IMG/VR virus record: IMGVR_UViG_3300037245_001922
Coordinates: 1-30,294 of that record
Origin: a virus
Length of the DNA stretch: 30,294 nt
Reading direction: 5' to 3' (one strand)
Shown here: one piece after another, positions 15,878 to 20,937 of the stretch
Position numbering within the stretch: the stretch's first letter is position 1
Layout of the letters: each line of letters begins with the position of its first letter
The notes under the pieces: generated by a model
What the model saw: the letters and a program-made list of their open reading frames with translations, nothing else
Database searches by the model: none
Told to the model about the DNA's origin: nothing
Made by a program: the position numbers and the translations under genes

Positions 15878-16080
15878 TAATAGTAAATCTCCATTTTTAG
15901 ACAATTCTTGCAAGTTACTCTTTTCCACCGCTTAGTCATGTTTTTTTTCTTTGGAGTTACCATGTGATTGCATAAATGTGAACCATTATGATTATAGTGT
16001 ACTTTCTTTTGACTATATTCTAAACTAGGCGCTGATAAGAAAAGTATCTTAAAAATTTCTATTATTTTCTTAATTATCAT
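15877..16080 (-). CDS. Small zinc-binding protein
   Basis: A 67-residue protein with a hydrophobic N-terminus (MIIKKIIEIFKILFLSAPSL) and then VHYNHNGSHLCNHM and WKRVTCKNCLKMEIYY. The H, C and C-x-x-C ligands with the VTCKNCLK ending match small viral zinc proteins widely found in tailed viruses, of unknown function. The ATG lies 11 nt inside the preceding gene. The N-terminal hydrophobic helix is unusual for that family and could be an alternative start effect or a membrane anchor. Confidence 0.65.
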   Translation of the reverse strand: MIIKKIIEIFKILFLSAPSLEYSQKKVHYNHNGSHLCNHMVTPKKKNMTKRWKRVTCKNCLKMEIYY

Positions 16081-16309
16081 CTAAATCCTCCGAATCTACC
16101 GGATCACATTTAAATTTGTAGCGATAGCCCTCAATTCCGCCCAGACCTTTATTGTATGGTTTCCAAAGCACTTCACTCCTTAATCTTAATTTTCTTAATA
16201 ATCTATTAGCAGCTTTTCTGTTACACCCCATCCTATCAGCTATTTCTTGGGAGTCCATCCACTGCTTCTTGTCTTCCCTTAGTGCATTAATCACCTCTGT
16301 CTCTCCCAT
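16070..16309 (-). CDS. Winged-helix DNA-binding protein
   Basis: A 79-residue protein with a clear helix-turn-helix: QWMDSQEIADRMGCNRKAAN, then RLLRKLRLRSEV, followed by a wing-like beta segment (EGYRYKFKCDP) and an acidic tail. The start is ATG 16309; an in-frame TTG three bases earlier is less likely. A 16-codon frame directly upstream ends TGATG on this start and could act as a leader peptide. Probably a transcription regulator. As first gene of the run toward the methyltransferase and terminase genes, it could control them. Confidence 0.75.
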   Translation of the reverse strand: MGETEVINALREDKKQWMDSQEIADRMGCNRKAANRLLRKLRLRSEVLWKPYNKGLGGIEGYRYKFKCDPVDSEDLDDN

Positions 16310-16390
16310 CAATTCGCATCCTCTCCTATTTCGTTTGTTATTTCTTTGTCTAATTTCATTGTTTTATCACCATGTTTTTTTGGGTTCTCC

Positions 16391-16425
16391 TAAAAAATAA
16401 AGAAGAAAAAAATAAAAATTGTTTT
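16391..16425 (-). terminator. Oligo-T terminator, bipartite type
   Basis: Minus strand AAAACA, AT-rich link, then T-tracts interrupted by single A/C bases, 10 nt after the stop of the gene at 16430-16891. Same layout as the tracts after the capsid and ParB-like genes, but less regular. Confidence 0.55.
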
Positions 16426-16429
16426 GAAA

Positions 16430-16891
16430 TTAAAGCTTTAATCGTGTTCCGATTTCGTCCTTAATATCTTTGAGTTCCTTGTTAACTATTTTGAGTCTCT
16501 CTTCAACTGCAACGATTTCATTTTTGGATTTCTCCGCCTTGTCTATCTTAGCAATTTTCTGCAAATCGTCTTTAAGCTTTTGTAATTCTGGAGTCATTTC
16601 TCCGGCCTCTTTTAGTCCATTCCTCAAATCAACAAGATGCTTATCGTGATATTGTTTCTCCTGGTTTAATCCTTTGTATGCAATTTTTATTCCTTCTGTA
16701 GAATATTCAACTTCCATGATAGACTTAACTGTTGAGACAAGCTTAGATTTCTCTGTGACTTCATTGCCTTCCGATGAAGTTTTTATTTCATCAGTTCTGT
16801 TCTCCGTAACATTAGACTTCTTCTGTAATAGGACTTTCCTCCTATCATCATAAGTTAACTTAGATGTATTTTCAAGTTCTTTCTGTACCAT
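16430..16891 (-). CDS. Coiled-coil protein of unknown function
   Basis: A 153-residue, Lys/Glu-rich protein with long predicted coiled coils (about residues 75-150, with MTPELQKLKDDLQKIAKIDK and VEERLKIVNKELKDIKDEIG). The N-terminal third (TYDDRRKVLLQKKSNVTENR) is polar and probably flexible. It overlaps the upstream MarR-like gene by 20 nt and is the last gene of the operator-2 operon, ending at an oligo-T terminator. Not recognised. It may be a binding partner of the upstream regulator or an oligomeric scaffold. Confidence 0.7.
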   Translation of the reverse strand: MVQKELENTSKLTYDDRRKVLLQKKSNVTENRTDEIKTSSEGNEVTEKSKLVSTVKSIMEVEYSTEGIKIAYKGLNQEKQYHDKHLVDLRNGLKEAGEMTPELQKLKDDLQKIAKIDKAEKSKNEIVAVEERLKIVNKELKDIKDEIGTRLKL

Positions 16892-17210
16892 TTTTTCCTC
16901 CCTTCTCAGTAATTATATTATTAATCGTGCTTTTGAGGTCTTCCTTGTTTTTATTATAATTCTTTTTTAGTTCCCTTAATAATTTCACTTGCTTTGCTCC
17001 ATACTCAGTTAATGTGATTATGATCTCTCGGCCCCTTTCTCCATCGGCTTTTGTTTTGCATATAACGTTCTCTCTTGCTAATCTCGATATTAATGTTGAC
17101 GCAAAGCTCAATGTTAAATCTCCAAGTTTCGCTAGCTCGGATATGTTCCTGGGCCTGCTTGCAATCAGAAATAAAAAGTTCATGTTCTTCTGGTTAATCA
17201 TCTCTAACAT
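16872..17210 (-). CDS. MarR/ArsR-type winged-helix regulator
   Basis: A 112-residue protein. Residues 1-75 give the winged-helix order: MNFLFLIASRPRNISELAKL, DLTLSFASTLISRLARENVI (recognition helix) and the wing KTKADGERGREIIITLTEYG. It ends in a long basic helix (VKLLRELKKNYNKNKEDLKS). This matches MarR-like dimeric repressors of archaea. It sits in the operon behind operator 2, so it is a candidate for the protein that binds the dyad operators and represses its own synthesis, although the winged-helix protein at 17425-17619 is another. Its ATG overlaps the upstream stop by 7 nt. Confidence 0.8.
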   Translation of the reverse strand: MLEMINQKNMNFLFLIASRPRNISELAKLGDLTLSFASTLISRLARENVICKTKADGERGREIIITLTEYGAKQVKLLRELKKNYNKNKEDLKSTINNIITEKGGKNGTERT

Positions 17211-17425
17211 AATACACCCTCAATTTTACATGTCGATTTTGGATGAGTTGTTCTTGGTATTAAATCCATTAAACAAACACTCTCTAGTCTCTTCGGTTCA
17301 AACTTCTTTATCCTGAGTAAGTCCATAATCTTCTGAATAAGTGTTGGATTTGTATATGTTATTCCATTAGCTGCATCTACTATTTTTGGATCAATATATA
17401 TCTTCATCCCCAAAAAATCTACCAT
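17204..17425 (-). CDS. Unknown 73-residue protein, paralogue of 10464-10685 product
   Basis: Shows MKIYIDPKIVDAANGIT near the N-terminus and LMDLIPRTTHPKSTCKIEG near the C-terminus, matching the product at 10464-10685 in length and order of landmarks while the middle differs (LIQKIMDLLRIKKFEPKRLE). The duplicated pair lies in two operons with the same operator, so both copies are probably made at the same stage. Its start overlaps the upstream stop. No known domain is recognised. Confidence 0.75.
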   Translation of the reverse strand: MVDFLGMKIYIDPKIVDAANGITYTNPTLIQKIMDLLRIKKFEPKRLESVCLMDLIPRTTHPKSTCKIEGVLC

Positions 17426-17619
17426 TATTTGAGTTTGACTCTCCTGTCTTTATTGATTCGGACATTGAGCATTGTTAGTGCTAATTTTACAGAATTGCAA
17501 TCCACACATACGCCCTTTACGATGTCTGATATGAATACTGGTTTCTCTTGTTCTTTTAGAAATTTTCGGACCTTTTCGAGAGTAGAAACATTTATATTTT
17601 TTCTCTCTGTCTTCACCAT
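17425..17619 (-). CDS. Winged-helix-like regulator, leaderless mRNA
   Basis: A 64-residue basic protein with the helix-turn-helix pattern LEKVRKFLKEQEKPVFISDI, VKGVCVDCNSVKLALTML, and a short basic wing (VRINKDRRVKLK). The ATG at 17619 directly touches operator 2 and lies about 25 nt from the centre of the TATA box, so the mRNA is expected to be leaderless. Being first behind the operator makes it a strong candidate for the autoregulated repressor or anti-repressor of the regulon. The specific binding site cannot be proven from sequence. Confidence 0.75.
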   Translation of the reverse strand: MVKTERKNINVSTLEKVRKFLKEQEKPVFISDIVKGVCVDCNSVKLALTMLNVRINKDRRVKLK

Positions 17620-17637
17620 GAATATACGTGTCTATTC
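17620..17637 (-). promoter_or_regulatory. Operator copy 2 (18-bp dyad)
   Basis: Plus-strand sequence GAATATACGTGTCTATTC, the same half-sites as copies 1 and 3 with central GT. It fills the space between TATA box and start codon, so binding would prevent initiation. It lies 3 bp from the TATA box. Confidence 0.75.
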
Positions 17638-17640
17638 TTC

Positions 17641-17650
17641 TTTATAAATA
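17641..17650 (-). promoter_or_regulatory. TATA box of operator-2 operon
   Basis: Minus strand TATTTATAAA. The centre lies about 25 nt from the A of the ATG at 17619, the canonical archaeal distance, predicting leaderless transcription. Confidence 0.7.
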
Positions 17651-17679
17651 TATGCTTTTATCAAAAGACTAGGACTCGT

Positions 17680-17811
17680 TCAGATATACCTTCCGAATTC
17701 ATCGCCCTTTGGGTATAGTTGTATTACTATTGTTTTAGTGTAGCCCATATAGGGATATTTAGTCTTTTGAATATCATTTGTAAAACCTGTTATACTTAAC
17801 CATAAAATCAT
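17680..17811 (-). CDS. Possible 43-residue protein
   Basis: An open frame starting MILWLSITGFTNDIQKTKYP and ending KGDEFGRYI. It overlaps the 3' end of the nuclease gene by 38 nt; an internal ATG at 17748 could be used instead. Composition looks protein-like, but short frames occur by chance. A 10-bp inverted repeat (CAAAAGACTA within the frame, TAGTCTTTTG after its stop) spans the stretch, so an RNA structure is an alternative reading. Confidence 0.35.
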   Translation of the reverse strand: MILWLSITGFTNDIQKTKYPYMGYTKTIVIQLYPKGDEFGRYI

Positions 17812-18370
17812 GATAAACAATCACAACCTTATTTTTTACTTTTGTTTTCTGTGCAATCAAAATCTTACTAAAAATTTTATTATCCAATAACCATTTACAC
17901 TTCTCTTTTTCCTGTTTGTCTAGCTCTCCGGTTAGTTTTGATTCAACTCCAATAATTATATTTCCGCCATAAGTGGTATCGTTATATCCATCACAACATA
18001 ATATACATTCATCCTTTTTATCTGGGAATCCCATAATTTCCTTAAACGCAATAAAGTCCGGGAACCCTGCGCCCATCATCATTGGCCTTCCTGGTCCTGC
18101 CCACTTGTTTTTTGCTCTAGCTAGATTTCCTCTAAATGCTCCCTTAACCACATTTGTTAAATAATCGACTTGGCCCTGAAGGTAATGATTAGCCATCTTA
18201 TTTGATTTGATTTCATCGATCTCCTTGATAAACTCAACATTATTTGTCCACTTGTCAACAACCCATCCCTTCTCTTCCAAATCTTCCCGGACTCGTAGTT
18301 CGAATGCATTTCCCTGGGCCTTTGACACTCTACCCTTCTTCACTTTTGTTGGATCCTTTTGTTTTTCCAT
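17774..18370 (-). CDS. PD-(D/E)XK-type nuclease (resolvase-like)
   Basis: A 198-residue protein with the restriction-endonuclease fold pattern: Glu24 in GNAFELRVREDL, Asp105 in GAGFPDFIAF, then Glu143-Ser-Lys145 in IIIGVESKLTGELDKQEKEK, followed by the helix/strand NKIFSKILIAQK. This E...PD...ExK order is that of Hjc, VRR-NUC and related structure-specific nucleases. A likely job is Holliday junction or branched-DNA cleavage before packaging, next to the putative annealing protein upstream in the genome. A 60-residue insertion between Glu24 and Asp105 carries basic residues that may contact DNA. Exact subfamily is not certain. Confidence 0.75.
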   Translation of the reverse strand: MEKQKDPTKVKKGRVSKAQGNAFELRVREDLEEKGWVVDKWTNNVEFIKEIDEIKSNKMANHYLQGQVDYLTNVVKGAFRGNLARAKNKWAGPGRPMMMGAGFPDFIAFKEIMGFPDKKDECILCCDGYNDTTYGGNIIIGVESKLTGELDKQEKEKCKWLLDNKIFSKILIAQKTKVKNKVVIVYHDFMVKYNRFYK

Positions 18371-18372
18371 GA

Positions 18373-18597
18373 TTATAATTTGTATTTTTCACACAATAAT
18401 TTAAATATTGCTGAATAATTACAACCTCCACAATTTACGCATTCTTCTGTAATTTCGTACAAAATGGTTAATCCAGTCTCTCTTGTTCTTCCTATTCTCT
18501 CGTGAATTCCTATTACTGTATTACATGGAAAATTCTTTCTCCTGGCTACAACTAATCCCTTCTCTTGCATTTTTATTATGAATTCTTTTCGTTCCAT
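18373..18597 (-). CDS. Unknown Cys-rich 74-residue protein
   Basis: Starts MERKEFIIKMQEKGLVVARR and has FPCNTVIGIHERIG, then EECVNCGGCNYSAIFKLLCEKY. The C-x-x-C-x-x-C cluster plus an upstream and a downstream Cys suggest metal or Fe-S binding. The ATG lies inside a 17-nt box (TTTTATAATCACAATGG) shared exactly with the gene starting at 20526. Both follow structured RNAs. There is no Shine-Dalgarno sequence. The gene is 2 bp from the nuclease gene. Not recognised. Confidence 0.65.
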   Translation of the reverse strand: MERKEFIIKMQEKGLVVARRKNFPCNTVIGIHERIGRTRETGLTILYEITEECVNCGGCNYSAIFKLLCEKYKL

Positions 18598-18610
18598 TGT
18601 GATTATAAAA
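18594..18610 (-). repeat. 17-nt box shared with 20523-20539
   Basis: Minus strand TTTTATAATCACAATGG, identical at the two sites. It joins a GC-rich hairpin with a U-run (RNA 3' end) to the start codon of a following gene. The downstream genes are unrelated, so conservation is not due to coding sequence. Confidence 0.8.
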
Positions 18611-18676
18611 GAGCCTAGATGCCGACTCCTAGGCTCAATGCGGCTCCCTTGTAAACCGTTGGTCTGTTAAGACCAA
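18611..18676 (-). ncRNA. Three-hairpin RNA directly after tRNA-Thr
   Basis: The 66 nt between the tRNA discriminator base and a U4 run fold into three consecutive hairpins. H1 is TTGGTCT/AGACCAA with a TAAC loop (18659-18676). H2 is CGGTT/AGCCG (18641-18658). H3 is GAGCCTAG/CTAGGCTC with a 10-nt loop (18611-18636), followed by TTTT. H3 plus the U-run looks like a terminator. GC content is well above the surroundings, as expected for structured RNA in an AT-rich genome. It is probably co-transcribed with the tRNA from the TATA box at 18772-18782. Identity unknown. Confidence 0.6.
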
Positions 18677-18749
18677 AGCATCCGGCCGGATTCGAACCGA
18701 CGGCCTCCTGATTACAAGTCAGGCGCTCTTCCAACTGAGCTACGGAAGC
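18677..18749 (-). tRNA. trnT: tRNA-Thr (anticodon UGU)
   Basis: A full cloverleaf of 73 nt: acceptor GCTTCCG/CGGATGC with one U-U mismatch at pair 3-70, D-arm GCTC/GAGC, anticodon stem CCTGA/TCAGG with loop CTTGTAA (anticodon TGT), a 5-nt variable loop, and T-arm GTCGG/CCGGC with TTCGAAT. The discriminator is T and no CCA is encoded. A viral tRNA for ACA/ACN codons would help the Thr-rich structural proteins. The mismatch may mark early decay or be tolerated. Confidence 0.85.
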
Positions 18750-18771
18750 ATATCCAACATAAAGATAAGAA

Positions 18772-18782
18772 TATTTATAAAT
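18772..18782 (-). promoter_or_regulatory. TATA box for tRNA-Thr
   Basis: Minus strand ATTTATAAATA, centred about 27 nt upstream of the tRNA 5' end. It overlaps the stop codon of the SWIM-HNH gene. Confidence 0.65.
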
Positions 18783-19327
18783 CATTTCTTTGCTCCTGGT
18801 GTTCCATGCCATTTTTGATATGTGACCAACTTATGATGCTCCTCACATAATAGAATACAATTATCTTTGTTATACTTTCCACCATTTGTTCTTGGAACCT
18901 TTCTATGGACTTCGACTCCATGATTGGTGCAAACCCCATCCCAAACAGGAAACTCACACATTCCTCCGGATCTCTTCATAATAATTTTCCTTAACTCTGC
19001 AGTGCATTTGTCAGTTCCTTCCATTGTCTTTGGCCGTTTTAGTTTTCCACCCTGCATCTCCATTACCTTAATGTCTGGCAATAAATGTTTGCATGGTTCT
19101 GCGTAGAACTTCTTATCAGAAAACTCTCCACTATTTTTTAATCGTTCCCCTGGGAACCAACTTGCTTCTCTTATTACTTTTCCTTTGACAACTTCTTTTG
19201 GCCGATACACTCCACTGAAATCTCCGCACGTACAGTCAATAAAATAAATCTCTTTGGTTTCCTTGATGTACTTTATAATCTGCTCATAACCACCACGATC
19301 CAATATCTTTGTTATTTTTGTTTCCAT
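18782..19327 (-). CDS. HNH endonuclease with N-terminal SWIM-like zinc finger
   Basis: A 181-residue protein. The C-terminal HNH unit (about 115-168) has Cys124 and Cys133 (GMCEFP, DGVCTNHG), His141 in VEVHRKVPRTNGG, then DNCILLCEEHHKLV, giving the His-Asn-His set and a zinc-binding CxxH pair. The N-terminal half holds C-x-C (Cys32, Cys34 in DCTCGDFSG) and C-x-H (Cys79, His81 in EPCKHLL), which match the SWIM finger CxC...CxH that binds DNA or protein. HNH enzymes cut DNA in homing, restriction or packaging roles. It neighbours tRNA-Thr and is not near terL, so a mobile or processing role is open. Confidence 0.8.
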   Translation of the reverse strand: METKITKILDRGGYEQIIKYIKETKEIYFIDCTCGDFSGVYRPKEVVKGKVIREASWFPGERLKNSGEFSDKKFYAEPCKHLLPDIKVMEMQGGKLKRPKTMEGTDKCTAELRKIIMKRSGGMCEFPVWDGVCTNHGVEVHRKVPRTNGGKYNKDNCILLCEEHHKLVTYQKWHGTPGAKK

Positions 19328-19533
19328 TTATAATCATCCAATTTAAATTTTTCTTTTTTCTCAAATATTCTTAATTTTGCAAATTCGAATTCAAGAAAGA
19401 TGTACTTAAAAATTAAGTCTGATGGTACTATATCACCATTACTTATTTCATAAATAGTAAATGCATTTTTTACATGCTCTCCATAAAATCTTTTATCAAA
19501 AACATTAATTGTAAAACAAGATAATTTCATCAT
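19312..19533 (-). CDS. Unknown 73-residue protein
   Basis: A hydrophobic/basic small protein (MMKLSCFTINVFDKRFYGEH, then IVPSDLIFKYIFLEFEFAKL, then a Lys-rich end). ATGA coupling with the preceding gene and a 16-nt overlap with the SWIM-HNH gene indicate one operon. Not recognised. Confidence 0.6.
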   Translation of the reverse strand: MMKLSCFTINVFDKRFYGEHVKNAFTIYEISNGDIVPSDLIFKYIFLEFEFAKLRIFEKKEKFKLDDYKWKQK

Positions 19534-19868
19534 AATAAACCCTCCGAGTCAATTCCAATATTATCAGTATCGACTTCTTTTGGTTCGATTACTTGCTCTC
19601 TTTCATCTGTTTCTTTCTCATCCAGGAGTTTGTCAATCAGAATCCCTGCCTCTTGCTTTGTCATGTTGATAGGAGCAATTCCACCAAGTGCTACGATATA
19701 TTTCTTTTGTCCTGGGGATGCCATTCCAAATTTGTTTTGAGGTTTTTGTTTTGCCGGTTCATAGAATCCCTCTTTGTTTGGGATAGAGATTCTTGATATC
19801 TTATCTTCTAAAACTTCGATTCTTCTTAATGCGCTTGCAAGTGCTTCTTCGTATATTTTGTTATCCAT
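19530..19868 (-). CDS. Protein with C-terminal Q-K-Y-I...LGG motif domain
   Basis: A 112-residue protein. An N-terminal coiled coil (EEALASALRRIEVLEDKISR) is joined by a Pro/Gln linker to a compact helical module with MASPGQKKYIVALGG and INMTKQEAGILIDKLLDE. This module (Q-x-x-Y-I-x-x-L-G-G, T-x-x-E-A-x-x-x-I) recurs in many viral and plasmid DNA-metabolism proteins, often as a C-terminal accessory of recombination or single-strand DNA-binding proteins. The acidic tail supports this. A role with the annealing protein is inferred only. Confidence 0.7.
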   Translation of the reverse strand: MDNKIYEEALASALRRIEVLEDKISRISIPNKEGFYEPAKQKPQNKFGMASPGQKKYIVALGGIAPINMTKQEAGILIDKLLDEKETDEREQVIEPKEVDTDNIGIDSEGLL

Positions 19869-20011
19869 TATTTTTTCATCTCCCTGATTATTTCTTCAAC
19901 TAAAAAATTTACAAAACATTTCATATTTTCTTTGAATTGGTTGGCTGTATTAGGATATTTCTCAGCAAATCTTTCTCTCACTTTTGATTTTATATCCTCT
20001 TTATCCATCAT
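19868..20011 (-). CDS. Unknown 47-residue helical protein
   Basis: Begins MMDKEDIKSKVRERFAEKYP and continues NTANQFKENMKCFVNFLVEE to a basic end. Mostly amphipathic helix. GAGGTGG lies 5 nt before a tandem ATG-ATG, and the stop overlaps the next start as TAATG. Too short for a function call. Confidence 0.6.
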   Translation of the reverse strand: MMDKEDIKSKVRERFAEKYPNTANQFKENMKCFVNFLVEEIIREMKK

Positions 20012-20068
20012 GTAACCACCTCATCAACAAAATATGATCTGCATTCGTTGCAATATATCTCACTTTAG

Positions 20069-20236
20069 TCATTTTAATAATCCCTTTTTTTTTAGTTCCT
20101 TCCATCTCTCTGAATCCTTCATTACTTCTCCTATGCCCCTCAAATGTGGCGGATAGTTGGCAACACACTTTTTACACTTTGTTCCCTGATCTCTCCAAGA
20201 ACAATGTCTCTCGCAATATATTAATTCTTCACTCAT
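20069..20236 (-). CDS. Small zinc-ribbon-like protein
   Basis: A 55-residue protein with IYCERHCSWRDQGTKCKKCV: Cys8, Cys12, Cys21 and Cys24 plus His11 could hold one zinc. The rest is MKDSERWKELKKKGLLK, a basic helix. The ATG overlaps the stop of the preceding gene (ATGA). Function unknown. Confidence 0.65.
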   Translation of the reverse strand: MSEELIYCERHCSWRDQGTKCKKCVANYPPHLRGIGEVMKDSERWKELKKKGLLK

Positions 20237-20526
20237 ATTAATCCATCTCCTGCAAATTTATATAATCTTTCAATAGCTCGTCTCGGGTGAATATGTGGCT
20301 CACAATTAGCTTTTTTACAAAATTCCCAATCATCCTTAAAACCTTCTTCCAACTGCTTAATAAACCCTCTAACATCGTTTGCCAATTTTGCTGTTAACTT
20401 ATGAAGTGCATACCATTCCTTTGAGTCTTTATCGAATCCATAACTGTCAGACAATTCTACAAATGTAGAGTTCATCTTCTTAGTCAAATTCATCAGTTCC
20501 TTCTCTTTTTCTGTTTTGTTTACCAT
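20233..20526 (-). CDS. Unknown 97-residue helical protein after RNA cluster
   Basis: Starts MVNKTEKEKELMNLTKKMNS, continues as charged helices (AKLANDVRGFIKQLEEGFKD) and ends with CKKANCEPHIHPRRAIERLY, where Cys and His could form a metal site. The ATG is inside the 17-nt box that also starts the gene at 18597. It lies directly after the U-run of the GC-rich structured RNA. Not recognised. Confidence 0.7.
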   Translation of the reverse strand: MVNKTEKEKELMNLTKKMNSTFVELSDSYGFDKDSKEWYALHKLTAKLANDVRGFIKQLEEGFKDDWEFCKKANCEPHIHPRRAIERLYKFAGDGLI

Positions 20527-20539
20527 TGTGATTATAAAA
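20523..20539 (-). repeat. 17-nt box shared with 18594-18610
   Basis: Second exact copy of TTTTATAATCACAATGG, again between a terminator-like hairpin and an ATG. Confidence 0.8.
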
Positions 20540-20681
20540 CCCAGGATGTTTCGCGCACCCTGGGCGTGGGGTCTTTGCCTCCTGTCATCTCTTTGCGAAC
20601 AGGGCTGTCTAGAACACCTTACCTCGCAGGCTTGACGCCTTCTGGTCTGGATGGTCTTTAGTCCGTTTACTCCATTCCATA
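20540..20681 (-). ncRNA. GC-rich structured RNA of unknown type
   Basis: There is no protein gene here. GC content is clearly above the rest of the window, and the minus strand has several hairpins: GGAATGG/CCATCC enclosing AGT/ACT, AGGC/GCCT around GTCAA, CCTGT/ACAGG, and a final CCCAGG/CCTGGG (20540-20564) followed by TTTT. It follows the tRNA-like element at 20682-20748 and is probably co-transcribed. It does not show the conserved core of RNase P RNA, SRP RNA or box C/D sRNA that I could recognise by eye. A viral regulatory or decoy RNA is possible. Confidence 0.5.
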
Positions 20682-20748
20682 TGGGAGAGGCAGGATTCGA
20701 ACCTAATCTAGCCGCTAAGCCATTGCAACCCACATTACACTCTCTCCC
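20682..20748 (-). tRNA. tRNA-like element with reduced anticodon arm
   Basis: A full 7-bp acceptor GGGAGAG/CTCTCCC, a D-arm TGTA/TGCA with an 8-nt loop holding GGG, and a T-arm with TTCGAAT and 4 pairs (one mismatch). Only 17 nt remain for anticodon arm and variable loop, about five too few. The best fold is a 4-bp stem TGGC/GCTA with a 6-nt loop TTAGCG, so no anticodon can be assigned. Total 67 nt, discriminator A, no CCA. It may be a decayed tRNA gene or a tRNA mimic. Confidence 0.5.
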
Positions 20749-20824
20749 TAAGTACCAGTTTTTAAAGATGCTTAGCACTCATCCATCTGTTTGTTTGATT
20801 CCGGATAGCAGTTTTCTCTGCTAA

Positions 20825-20919
20825 TGGCGGAGGGTGGATTCGCACCACCGAAGGAATATCTCATCATGTTTGATACTCCGCGAGTGTTTCGCCCCATTTG
20901 ACTGCTCTGGCACTCCGCC
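20825..20919 (-). tRNA. tRNA-Leu-like element with rearranged anticodon region
   Basis: The 7-bp acceptor GGCGGAG/CTCCGCC is extended by flanking TAAT/ATTA to 11 bp. The D-arm TGCCAGAGCAGTCAAATGG matches archaeal tRNA-Leu, including a compensated A-T pair. T-arm GGTGG/CCACC has a TGCGAAT loop in place of TTCGAAT. The centre is unusual: a 13-nt hairpin (GCGA/TCGC), then an 8-bp stem GGAGTATC/GATATTCC with an 11-nt loop. If the first five pairs are the anticodon stem, the loop would read ATCAAAC, anticodon CAA (Leu), with about 10 extra nt. An intron or degeneration could explain this. Confidence 0.5.
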
Positions 20920-20937
20920 ATTATGAGCAAATAGCTC

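Noticed and set aside
16309-16359. 16-codon frame before the HTH gene
   Set aside because: It ends TGATG on the next start and could be a leader peptide, but it is too short to support as a gene.
18594-18610. TTTTATAA in the shared box as TATA promoter of the following gene
   Set aside because: It lies about 8 nt from the ATG, too close for an archaeal TATA box, and transcription would start inside the gene.
18782-19327. HNH gene as part of a self-splicing intron in tRNA-Thr
   Set aside because: tRNA-Thr is uninterrupted and the HNH gene is separate, with its own coupled position in the operon.
20001-20072. 23-codon frame with ATGA coupling
   Set aside because: No recognisable features and it overlaps the following gene; chance is likely.
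20540-20681. RNase P RNA, SRP RNA, tmRNA or box C/D sRNA
   Set aside because: None of their conserved core motifs could be placed; a single AUGAUGA-like stretch in the neighbouring element lacks a matching D box.
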